A stretch of 5,604 nucleotides of DNA from an uncultured Clostridia bacterium. Its GTDB lineage: Bacteria; Bacillota; Clostridia; Christensenellales; CAG-138. Below, in pieces: positions 1 through 5,604 of this stretch (position 1 is the first letter of the stretch; every line of letters begins with the position of its first letter). The DNA is taken from positions 1 through 5,604 of the forward strand of contig CALEPU010000111.1 in NCBI GenBank assembly GCA_937913075.1, read 5' to 3'. Below the pieces are notes generated by a model that was given only the letters and a program-made list of their open reading frames with translations, was not told the origin of the DNA and did no database searches. Made by a program: the position numbers and the translations under genes.

Positions 1-2001
1 GGATATCTGGACAGCGGGAAATGGGGACGCGTCGGCAGACGCAACATCCTCGACCTTGGTGACGTGTCTTGCGCCGACCTGAGAAATGTGGATGAGACCA
101 TCAATGGTGGGCTCAAGAGCAACAAATGCACCGAAGGTGACGATGCGGACGACCTTGCCCTCTACGATGGAGCCGACGGGATACTTCTCAGCGGCAAGAG
201 TCCAAGGCTTGGGCTGGAGCTGCTTGTAGCCGAGGGAGATCCTCTGCTTCTCCTGATCGACGTTGAGGATGAGAACCTCGATCTCCTGACCGACCTTGAG
301 GACCTCGTTCACATGCTTAACGCGACCCCATGCGGCGTCGGTAACGTGTACGAGACCGTCAACACCGCCGATATCAACGAATGCGCCGAAATCGGTGAGG
401 CGGCGAACGATACCGTGTACCTTCTCGCCGACGACAAGCTCTGCCCACTTCTGGCGCTTTGCCTCCTCAGCCTCAGCCGCGAGAACGGCCTTGCGGGAAG
501 CAACAACGCGCTTGCGCTGCTTGTCGACCTCAAGAATCTTGACCTTCATCGGCTGACCGACGAACTCATCAAGCTTCTCGACATACTTGGTGGATACCTG
601 AGAAGCGGGAATGAAAGCCCTGATGCCGTTGATATCGGCAATAAGACCGCCCTTGACGACCTCTTTACCGACAGCATCGACAATCTTGCCCTCGGAATCG
701 GCGTCGGTAGAGAACTCCTCCCAGACCTTTTTGCTCTCAACATTCTTGCGGGAGAGCAGGACGTTGCCTTCACCGTCGTTGACCTTGAGAACCTCGACTT
801 CGATCTTGTCCCCAACGGAAACAACGGTTGCGGGGTCAACATCGGGATCGCTCGAGAACTCGTCACGGGGAATGAAGCCGTCGGACTTGTACCCAATGTT
901 AACACAAACCTCTCCGTCGACGATCTGAACGACGGAACCGGTAAGTATCTGACCATTGCGGATGCGTACCAGCGTCTTTTCGAAAGCCTCCTCAAAGGTG
1001 GTTTCGCCCTCTTCAACGACGGGCTCCTGTACAGCGGCAGCAGCAGTCTCAACGACCTGCTCCGCAGTCTCTGTGGCAGCGGTTGCCACGTTCTCAATGT
1101 TTTCGGCTGTGCAGCAATCTACTGTAGCCTTTTCCTGTTCGCTCATTCTTGTAATAACCTCCCTAATCAGCGAATCCGGTGCTGATGCACCGGCAACAAC
1201 TCCCACTATTATACCATTTGTTTGGATAATATCAAGAGGAATTTCACTTATATTTGCAATTCTTTTTAAATTTTTGCACCGCTCGGCGCAAATATTGGCG
1301 AGTTTTTGGGTATTGGAGCTGTGATGATCGCCCAATACAAGCATTACGTCACATTTGGAGCTGAGTTCCGCTGCCTCTCGCTGCCTATCCCGCGTGGTGT
1401 TGCAGACGGTATCGTACACTACGCAGTTGACGAAATTCTTTTTGAACAGCTCTGCCATTGCCTCAAAAGCCGATCTGTCAAAGGTGGTCTGCGAAACAAG
1501 GCAAAGCTTTGCGTTCTTTTCAAATCGCTCCTTGAAGTCATCATTAAATCTGCTCTCGGCGTTTTCCGCTGTAAAGTCACCGCAGAATACGGCATTGTCC
1601 CCACAGCAGCCGTTGATGCCAATGCACTCGGGATGCTTTGGATCGCCCGTCACAACGATGATGTAGCCCTCCGCGCTTGCTTTTGAGACGATATCGTGGA
1701 TTTTCATAACGAACGGGCAGGTGCAGTCGATAATATTGACTCTCCTTGCCCTGCACTCATAATAAACGGCAGGCGCGACGCCGTGGGAACGTATGATGAC
1801 GGTATCTCCCTCGGTGCTGGAGTCAAGGGTATCAATGGGTACCACGCCCTTTTCTTTAAGCTCCGTTACGACCTGCCTGTTATGTATCAGCTCACCGAGG
1901 GAAAAGACCCTTCCGTGCTCTTCGGCGGCGGCAAGAGCCATATCGACCGCCCTGCGGACGCCAAAGCAAAAGCCCATGTTTTTAGCGGTCAAAAGCTTCA
2001 T
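1..2001 (-). CDS. ispH-rpsA: Fused IspH (HMBPP reductase) and ribosomal protein S1, 3' end cut by window edge
   Basis: The frame is open for 667 codons and leaves the window without a stop. Residues 1-285 are a full-length IspH/LytB, the [4Fe-4S] enzyme that reduces HMBPP to IPP and DMAPP in the last step of the MEP pathway. The cluster cysteines are C12 (GFCFGV), C95 (DCTCP) and C200 (VCNTTRDRQ). Active-site residues are H40, H73 (RSHG), H123 and E125 (HPE), T172 (QTT), the SSNT at 228-231 and GASAP at 271-275. Residues 286-345 are an acidic, Ala-rich linker. S1/OB-fold repeats follow at about 350-420, 437-504, 523-595 (GIVRRLTDFGAFVDIGGVDG) and from 608. S1 holds mRNA on the 30S ribosome. 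The start at 2001 overlaps the plsC stop (ATGA) and has GGAGG four bases upstream. Such IspH-S1 fusions are known in Clostridia. Residues 654-667 do not look like S1. An in-frame Met at residue 286 may give free S1. Confidence 0.95.
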   Translation of the reverse strand, partial: MKLLTAKNMGFCFGVRRAVDMALAAAEEHGRVFSLGELIHNRQVVTELKEKGVVPIDTLDSSTEGDTVIIRSHGVAPAVYYECRARRVNIIDCTCPFVMKIHDIVSKASAEGYIIVVTGDPKHPECIGINGCCGDNAVFCGDFTAENAESRFNDDFKERFEKNAKLCLVSQTTFDRSAFEAMAELFKKNFVNCVVYDTVCNTTRDRQREAAELSSKCDVMLVLGDHHSSNTQKLANICAERCKNLKRIANISEIPLDIIQTNGIIVGVVAGASAPDSLIREVITRMSEQEKATVDCCTAENIENVATAATETAEQVVETAAAAVQEPVVEEGETTFEEAFEKTLVRIRNGQILTGSVVQIVDGEVCVNIGYKSDGFIPRDEFSSDPDVDPATVVSVGDKIEVEVLKVNDGEGNVLLSRKNVESKKVWEEFSTDADSEGKIVDAVGKEVVKGGLIADINGIRAFIPASQVSTKYVEKLDEFVGQPMKVKILEVDKQRKRVVASRKAVLAAEAEEAKRQKWAELVVGEKVHGIVRRLTDFGAFVDIGGVDGLVHVTDAAWGRVKHVNEVLKVGQEIEVLILNVDQEKQRISLGYKQLQPKPWTLAAEKYPVGSIVEGKVVRIVTFGAFVALEPTIDGLIHISQVGARHVTKVEDVASADASPFPAVQIS
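1144..1164 (-). promoter_or_regulatory. Internal Shine-Dalgarno and ATG for a separate S1 protein
   Basis: AGGGAGG (1158-1164) lies 11 bases upstream of an in-frame ATG at 1144-1146, which is codon 286 of the IspH-S1 frame. IspH ends naturally just before this Met, and the S1 N-terminal linker begins right after it. Initiation here would give a free S1 with at least 382 residues. The spacer is slightly long, so the strength of the site is uncertain. The match between site position and domain boundary is the main support. Confidence 0.6.
1176..1193 (-). other. Hairpin just upstream of the internal S1 ribosome binding site
   Basis: The bases form a perfect 7-bp stem, CCGGTGC/GCACCGG, with a 4-base loop (ATCA on the coding strand). 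It lies between the putative internal promoter and the S1 Shine-Dalgarno sequence. A competing 6-bp stem pairs ATCAGC with GCTGAT across 1166-1186, directly beside the Shine-Dalgarno. The same bases encode the conserved GASAP stretch of IspH, so the pairing may be a by-product of coding constraint. Confidence 0.35.
1208..1235 (-). promoter_or_regulatory. Probable internal promoter for rpsA inside ispH
   Basis: On the minus strand, TTGATA (1230-1235) and TATAAT (1208-1213) are separated by 16 bases, with TGG just before the -10 as an extended -10 motif. The start point would fall near 1201, giving a leader of about 55 bases before the internal S1 start at 1146. The site lies within the last 30 codons of the IspH part. 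It is as good a match as the promoter ahead of surE. It was identified by eye, and AT-rich coding DNA can produce such matches by chance. Confidence 0.55.
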
Positions 2002-2594
2002 TTTTCCTCCAGCTCTGCTTGTAGCCCGTGCATAACATTGGTAAGCTTTTCAACGAAGATCTTATCGTTTTCCTTGCGTGATAAGCCTTTTACGGCGCAA
2101 TCCTTTGCATAGATCGGCTCACCTACAATATAGCGGAAACGAAATTTACGATAGTTATCGTTGCCCATATAAATAGGCACGACCGGCGCCTCGGATCTGG
2201 ATGCTATGAGCGCTATGCCCGGCTCGAACTCATCCATTCTATCGGCGATCATCCTGCGCCCCTCGGGAAAAATGCCGAAGGCTTTGCCTTTTTCGAGCAG
2301 AGCTATGGCGTTTTTTATGGACTTTATATCAGCGCTGCCGCGATTTACGGGAAACACAAACAGGTTCTTGAAAAAGAATTTGCCGAGAGGATTATCGAAA
2401 AGCTCCTTCTTTGCCATGAAATGTATTATCCTTTTGGAAATGACGGCAAGCATAAAGGGATCCGCCATGGCAACGTGATTGCATATGAATATCACCTTGC
2501 CCTTTGTATGAAGCGCAGACTTACAGCCATACACCTTGGGACGGAATACAAGCCAATACAGCGGCTTAAAAAGCAAAGCAAAAATGTAGATCAT
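1998..2594 (-). CDS. plsC: 1-acyl-sn-glycerol-3-phosphate acyltransferase (PlsC/LPLAT family)
   Basis: The enzyme transfers a fatty acyl group to the sn-2 position of lysophosphatidic acid to make phosphatidic acid, at the inner face of the membrane. The 198-residue product has a hydrophobic N-terminus (about 1-17) that probably anchors it. The acyltransferase blocks appear in order: the catalytic HX4D as H40-D45 (NHVAMADP), FPVNRGS at 81-87, FPEGRR at 109-114 and VVPIY at 138-142. The length is normal for the short bacterial form. The start at 2594 overlaps the cmk stop as ATGA, with GAAGG nine bases upstream (2604-2608). The stop in turn overlaps the ispH start. The family assignment is firm. 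The exact acyl acceptor is inferred from the family. Confidence 0.93.
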   Translation of the reverse strand: MIYIFALLFKPLYWLVFRPKVYGCKSALHTKGKVIFICNHVAMADPFMLAVISKRIIHFMAKKELFDNPLGKFFFKNLFVFPVNRGSADIKSIKNAIALLEKGKAFGIFPEGRRMIADRMDEFEPGIALIASRSEAPVVPIYMGNDNYRKFRFRYIVGEPIYAKDCAVKGLSRKENDKIFVEKLTNVMHGLQAELEEK

Positions 2595-4531
2595 TTATCC
2601 TTACCTTCTATATATCCTATGACGGAAGCTATCGCCTCTTCAATGGAAAGGTGCGTCGTATCGATAAGTATTGCGTCCTCGGCCTGTTTAAGCGGAACGA
2701 AAGCTCGGGTCGAATCGCGCTCGTCTCTTTCTATGGTTTCTTTGAGCATCTGCTCCATTGTGATACCGTTGAGCTGCCCCTTCTGTTCAAGCTCGAGGTA
2801 TCTGCGGCGCGCGCGCTCCTCAACGGCGGCGGTGACATAGAACTTATACCTTGCATTGGGCAGCACATATGAGCCAATATCCCTGCCGTCCATTACAACA
2901 GAGGTGTTCTCCGCAAGCTTTCTTTGCAGCTCAACAAGCTTCAGCCTTACGGCAGGTATTGCGCTGACCTTTGATGCGCCGTTAGAGACCTCCTGTGTGC
3001 GTATCAATCCGTTCACGTCTTCTCCGTCAAGCATAACATGCTGCTCTCCGTTTACAAAGCTTATAGCAACGTCGGTATCGGGCAGCATAGGCTCTATCTC
3101 CTCCGAAGTAAACTCCGTTATGCCCATGCGAATGGCTTTTAATGCGACAGCTCTGTACATCGCGCCGGTGTCTATATAGATGATGCCGAGCTTCTTTGAA
3201 ACTCCCTTGGCGGCAGTGCTCTTGCCTGCGCTTGCGGGGCCGTCGATCGCAACGGCAAATATCTCATTTGTACGAACATCACACATTTTATTCTGCTCCT
3301 TACTGTATTTTTGTGCAATAGCTCTGCCCGCGGCAGCGCCTGTTGAATAAGCTACCTGTAAATTGAAGCCGCCCGTATATGCGTCAACGTCTATCACTTC
3401 ACCCGCAAAGTACAACCCTTCAACAAGCTTTGACTCCATAGTTTTAGGGTCTATTTCAGAGGTTTTAACTCCGCCTCTGGTGATTATCGCCTCGCTGATA
3501 TCGGAAGCCATTTTTACGGTGAGCGGTATTGATTTAAGGGCCGACACAAGCTGTTTACGCTCGCTCTTTAAAAGACTGTCGGTAGTTTTCTCAGGGTCGA
3601 CGCCTGCAATGCCGAGAACAATGGGTATCATTCGAGAAGGCAGCAGCCCAGCGATTGCGTTTTTTATCTGCTTATGCTTGTTCCCCTCAAGGTCGCGCAG
3701 CACTCTTGATTCAAGCGTCTGCTCGTCGAGTGCGGGCTTCATGTCGATAAAAAGCCTTGCGCCCTCCGGTGCGTCTGCAATTCGTGAGCTTGCGCTCAAC
3801 ACGAGCGGCCCGCTGACGCCCGTATGGGTAAACAGCATCTCACCGAGTTCATTATACACGACCTTTTTGCCCACCTTTGCGGTAAGCTTGACGTTTTTGA
3901 GCGTAAGCCCTGCAAGCTCGCATGGCCAATTCTCCTCGGTCACGAGAGATATCAGCGAGGGCAAAGGACTAACGACCGTATGACCGAGGCTCCTTGCGAT
4001 ACCGTATCCATCGCCTGTTGAGCCGGTCGAGGGATAGCTTACTCCGCCAGTCGCAATGACAACGCAGTCGAACCGATCATAGTGACCGCCTTCGGTCTTA
4101 ACCGTAAACACATCTCCGTCTTTCGAGACTTCCTTAACACGGGTGTTGAGCCTGATATCAACGCCGCGTTTTTTAACGAATGAGCTGAGCGCTTTTATCA
4201 CGTCGCTCGACTTGTCGCTCTGCGGGAATACCCTGCCGCCACGTTCGACCTTGGTCTTGACGCCCTGATCCTCTATAAGCGCTATGATATCATTATTAAA
4301 GAAGCCGTCAAAAGCGCTGAACATAAAGCGCGGATTGCGGGGTATGTTTCGCATAAACTCCTGCTTATCGGCAATATTTGTGATATTGCAGCGTCCCTTT
4401 CCGGTTAGATAGAGCTTCTTCCCTGCCTTCTCATTTCGGTCAAATAAAACGACCACCGTGTTTTCGCCCGCAGCAAACGCCGCCGCGAGCATGCCTGCGG
4501 GTCCTGCTCCGATAACTGCTGCTCGCTTCAT
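2591..4531 (-). CDS. cmk: HI0933/BaiN-type FAD oxidoreductase fused in frame to cytidylate kinase
   Basis: One 646-codon frame holds two full proteins. Residues 1-415 are an HI0933-family flavoprotein: the dinucleotide-binding GAGPAG at 8-13, GKGRCN at 44-49, RGGRVFP at 97-103, ATGG at 160-163 and the C-terminal FAD-binding GLYFAGEVIDVDAYTGGFN at 372-390. Its substrate is unknown. The family includes BaiN, reported in bile-acid metabolism, and members annotated as aminoacetone oxidases. Residues 416-646 are a complete Cmk, which converts CMP/dCMP to the diphosphate with ATP: P-loop GPASAGKS at 431-438, DTGAMYR at 454-460, GRDIG at 549-553 and RDERDSTR at 602-609. There is no linker between the two, and codon 416 is an ATG with AGGAG upstream, so separate Cmk is also possible. 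The start overlaps the surE stop (ATGA), with AAGGGA nine bases ahead (4541-4546). A recent loss of the stop codon between two genes, or a single-base error, could explain the fusion. Confidence 0.92.
   Translation of the reverse strand: MKRAAVIGAGPAGMLAAAFAAGENTVVVLFDRNEKAGKKLYLTGKGRCNITNIADKQEFMRNIPRNPRFMFSAFDGFFNNDIIALIEDQGVKTKVERGGRVFPQSDKSSDVIKALSSFVKKRGVDIRLNTRVKEVSKDGDVFTVKTEGGHYDRFDCVVIATGGVSYPSTGSTGDGYGIARSLGHTVVSPLPSLISLVTEENWPCELAGLTLKNVKLTAKVGKKVVYNELGEMLFTHTGVSGPLVLSASSRIADAPEGARLFIDMKPALDEQTLESRVLRDLEGNKHKQIKNAIAGLLPSRMIPIVLGIAGVDPEKTTDSLLKSERKQLVSALKSIPLTVKMASDISEAIITRGGVKTSEIDPKTMESKLVEGLYFAGEVIDVDAYTGGFNLQVAYSTGAAAGRAIAQKYSKEQNKMCDVRTNEIFAVAIDGPASAGKSTAAKGVSKKLGIIYIDTGAMYRAVALKAIRMGITEFTSEEIEPMLPDTDVAISFVNGEQHVMLDGEDVNGLIRTQEVSNGASKVSAIPAVRLKLVELQRKLAENTSVVMDGRDIGSYVLPNARYKFYVTAAVEERARRRYLELEQKGQLNGITMEQMLKETIERDERDSTRAFVPLKQAEDAILIDTTHLSIEEAIASVIGYIEGKDK
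3284..3300 (-). promoter_or_regulatory. Internal Shine-Dalgarno and ATG for separate Cmk
   Basis: AGGAG (3296-3300), preceded by a further A, lies nine bases upstream of an in-frame ATG at 3284-3286, codon 416. This is close to ideal spacing for a Firmicute start. Initiation here would yield a 231-residue Cmk of normal family length that begins shortly before its P-loop strand. I saw no convincing promoter in the 150 or so bases upstream, so separate Cmk would be made from the operon transcript. Confidence 0.65.
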
Positions 4532-5307
4532 TTTTCGGCGTCCCTTTCAAGTATTTTAACCGACTGCATATGCGCAAGATCCGTAAGATCGTAAAGCAAG
4601 GGAGTGACAACTACGTACCCGTCTCGGACAAAACGCTCGTCAGAGATCTCGTCAGCAGAACACTCGGTCAGCTTTATGCTTTTGACCGTATAACCCACCC
4701 TGCCGTTATCATTCTCGGTCTCGGTATATCGAAGCTCATACCGCTGAGTTGCAATAGGAGCGACCCTGAGACCGGCAAGGCTCGTCCTCGGCATCGAAGG
4801 GATGTTGACACTGAGCATACCAATGCCGGGTTCATGCTTCATAACGGAAATAAGCTCGGGCAAAAGATCGGCAAAATACTCAGCGGCATCCTCCATGAAT
4901 TCAGTAGTAAAAGTATCCTTCGATACTGCGATCGCGGGAAAACCTAACATGCTTGCTTCGAGCGCTGCCGAAACAGTGCCTGAGTAAAGCGTATCGGTAC
5001 CGAGGTTCGACGCATGATTTATGCCGGAAACAATGAGCTCGGGCTCAAAGCCGAAATTGTCGAGACTTAGCCTCACACAGTCAACCGGCGTTCCGCTTAC
5101 GGCATAACAAGGCACGTCTTCCAGTCCGCACAGAATGCGCCGCTCTGCATAAAGCATGCTCCGCAGTGTCAAACCGTGACCAACGCAGCTTTGGTTTTCC
5201 ATCGGAGCGGAAATCATGATCTCATAGCCTCTGCGTTTAAGTGCAAGAGCAAGCAGATTTATGCCCTCGGCAAAAATGCCGTCGTCATTTGTCAAAAGTA
5301 TTTTCAT
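4528..5307 (-). CDS. surE: 5'/3'-nucleotidase SurE
   Basis: SurE is a cytoplasmic, divalent-metal-dependent phosphatase that removes phosphate from nucleoside monophosphates. The 259-residue product has normal family length. It opens with MKILLTNDDG, which supplies metal ligands D8 and D9. S40 (ENQS) and N97 (SGIN) complete the metal site. SGTPVDCV (71-78), the SGIN...NLGTDTLYSGT block (94-111) and the C-terminal GYVVVTPLLYDLT are all typical. The frame could begin 19 codons earlier at 5364, but 5307 is chosen. It matches the family N-terminus, has GGGAG six bases upstream (5314-5318), and the earlier ATG lies inside the -35 box of the likely promoter, upstream of the start point. The stop TGA overlaps the next gene's ATG. 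It is the first gene of the operon. Confidence 0.95.
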   Translation of the reverse strand: MKILLTNDDGIFAEGINLLALALKRRGYEIMISAPMENQSCVGHGLTLRSMLYAERRILCGLEDVPCYAVSGTPVDCVRLSLDNFGFEPELIVSGINHASNLGTDTLYSGTVSAALEASMLGFPAIAVSKDTFTTEFMEDAAEYFADLLPELISVMKHEPGIGMLSVNIPSMPRTSLAGLRVAPIATQRYELRYTETENDNGRVGYTVKSIKLTECSADEISDERFVRDGYVVVTPLLYDLTDLAHMQSVKILERDAEK

Positions 5308-5327
5308 CAATAACTCCCACGATAACA

Positions 5328-5340
5328 ATAATTGAATTAT
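5328..5340. promoter_or_regulatory. Small palindrome over the -10 box and start point of surE
   Basis: ATAATT-G-AATTAT is a perfect inverted repeat with 6-base arms around one central base. It overlaps the surE -10 box and the predicted start point, where a repressor could bind. The arms are pure A/T and short, so chance is a real alternative. No known operator is recognised. Confidence 0.25.
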
Positions 5341-5364
5341 AGCAGATATCATCCCGCAGTTCAA
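5336..5364 (-). promoter_or_regulatory. Promoter of the surE operon
   Basis: On the minus strand, TTGAAC (5359-5364) and a consensus TATAAT (5336-5341) are 17 bases apart, with TGC before the -10 as an extended -10 motif. The start point would be near 5329, leaving a leader of about 22 bases that carries the surE Shine-Dalgarno. With no gaps between the downstream genes, this is the only evident promoter for surE through plsC. Confidence 0.75.
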
Positions 5365-5421
5365 TCAAAAGTTGTTTTATCAATACAAGTCCCGACAAAA
5401 ATAATATACTGAATTTAGGGG

Positions 5422-5450
5422 TTTACAAATCGGTTTTGCTGTCGTATAAT
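5422..5450 (+). promoter_or_regulatory. Promoter of tRNA-Ala
   Basis: TTTACA (5422-5427) and a perfect TATAAT (5445-5450) are separated by the optimal 17 bases. The start point would be near 5457, about 13 bases before the mature tRNA. The A/T-rich bases just upstream (about 5397-5417) could act as an UP element. It is divergent from the surE promoter. Confidence 0.8.
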
Positions 5451-5469
5451 AGCAAGGCAATCAAGTCAC

Positions 5470-5546
5470 GGGGCTTTAGCGAAGTTGGCTATCGCGCTAC
5501 ACTGGCAGTGTAGAGATCACCGGTTCGAATCCGGTAAGCTCCACCA
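5470..5546 (+). tRNA. tRNA-Ala, anticodon GGC, with encoded CCA
   Basis: A complete cloverleaf can be drawn. The acceptor stem is GGGGCTT (5470-5476) with AAGCTCC (5536-5542). The D stem is GCGA/TCGC (5479-5482, 5492-5495). The anticodon stem is CTACA/TGTAG (5497-5501, 5509-5513) and the loop is CTGGCAG, giving anticodon GGC at 5504-5506, which reads GCC. The T arm is ACCGG-TTCGAAT-CCGGT (5519-5535). The discriminator is A5543, followed by encoded CCA (5544-5546). The third acceptor pair is G5472-T5540, the G3-U70 wobble that marks alanine tRNAs. It stands alone between its own promoter and terminator. Confidence 0.97.
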
Positions 5547-5582
5547 AAGCGAAAAGAGCACCGGCGGTGCTCTTTTCGCTTT
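5546..5582 (+). terminator. Intrinsic terminator after tRNA-Ala
   Basis: A perfect inverted repeat with 17-base arms (5546-5562 and 5566-5582) and a 3-base GGC loop begins at the last base of the tRNA CCA. The GC-rich core GAGCACC/GGTGCTC is followed by TTTT and then CGCTTT, which serve as the U-rich tract. Because the A-rich 5' flank mirrors it, the element could also stop leftward transcription from beyond 5604. Confidence 0.9.
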
Positions 5583-5604
5583 GATAGAGAATATGATTTG
5601 AACC

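Noticed and set aside
64..1185. Long plus-strand open frame of 373 codons, rich in Leu, Asp and Asn
   Set aside because: It is the exact antisense of the S1 repeats. Its repetitive Leu/Asp pattern is what the backward reading of Lys/Glu/Val-rich S1 codons gives, it has no convincing ribosome binding site, and it matches no family I recognise.
3363..3983. Plus-strand open frame of 206 codons
   Set aside because: It lies antisense to the well-supported flavoprotein domain, is Ser/Thr-rich without any domain motif, and has no sign of its own promoter.
5308..5364. N-terminal extension of SurE by 19 residues (starting MNCGM)
   Set aside because: The region holds the -10 and -35 boxes of the operon promoter, the extension is absent from the SurE family pattern, and the Shine-Dalgarno fits the start at 5307.
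5556..5572. GCACCGG/CCGGTGC words shared by the tRNA terminator and the hairpin inside ispH (1176-1193)
   Set aside because: The shared word is only seven bases, the loops and flanks differ, and both are explained by local stems. Two copies do not support a repeat family.
5595..5604. GGTTCAAAT read on the minus strand at the right edge, resembling a tRNA T arm, possibly another tRNA or an attachment site copy
   Set aside because: Only about nine bases match, no pairing stem can be seen in the adjacent bases, and the window ends there. It also differs from the T loop of the tRNA-Ala present (TTCGAAT), so it is not a direct repeat of it.

Overview
The window carries a compact minus-strand housekeeping operon from a low-to-mid GC Firmicute, most likely an anaerobic member of the Clostridia. 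A lineage close to Ruminococcaceae/Oscillospirales is an inference from gene content and style, not a measurement. The main pointers are an IspH domain joined in frame to ribosomal protein S1, an arrangement well known in Clostridia, together with an HI0933-type flavoprotein, cmk, plsC and ispH-rpsA in a row, strong Shine-Dalgarno sites, and a tRNA gene that encodes its CCA end.

Layout, right to left in the direction of transcription. A promoter at 5336-5364 (minus) drives surE (4528-5307). Then follow a long frame joining an HI0933/BaiN-type FAD oxidoreductase to a complete cytidylate kinase (2591-4531), plsC (1998-2594), and an ispH-rpsA frame that starts at 2001 and runs off the left edge still open. 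All three gene junctions are the same 4-base ATGA stop/start overlap, so the unit has no intergenic DNA. On the plus strand, facing away from the operon, a sigma-70-type promoter (5422-5450) drives a single tRNA-Ala(GGC) gene (5470-5546) that ends at a 17-bp hairpin terminator (5546-5582). The remaining bases, 5583-5604, show nothing identifiable. The 162 bases between surE and the tRNA (5308-5469) hold the two divergent promoters and a small palindrome at the surE start point.

How the genes may fit together. SurE dephosphorylates nucleoside monophosphates. Cmk phosphorylates CMP, which is released both by the isoprenoid (MEP) pathway that IspH finishes and by phospholipid synthesis downstream of PlsC. 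S1 is the mRNA-binding ribosomal protein. The operon therefore joins nucleotide salvage, membrane lipid, isoprenoid and translation functions.

The most notable points are the two seams. Each fused frame keeps an in-frame ATG with a good Shine-Dalgarno sequence exactly where the second protein would start on its own (3286 for Cmk, 1146 for S1). The S1 seam also has a near-consensus promoter inside the ispH coding sequence (1208-1235) and a sharp change in Lys and Arg codon choice. Separate S1 production in addition to the fusion is therefore plausible. I found no mobile element, CRISPR array or obviously novel defence-type system.
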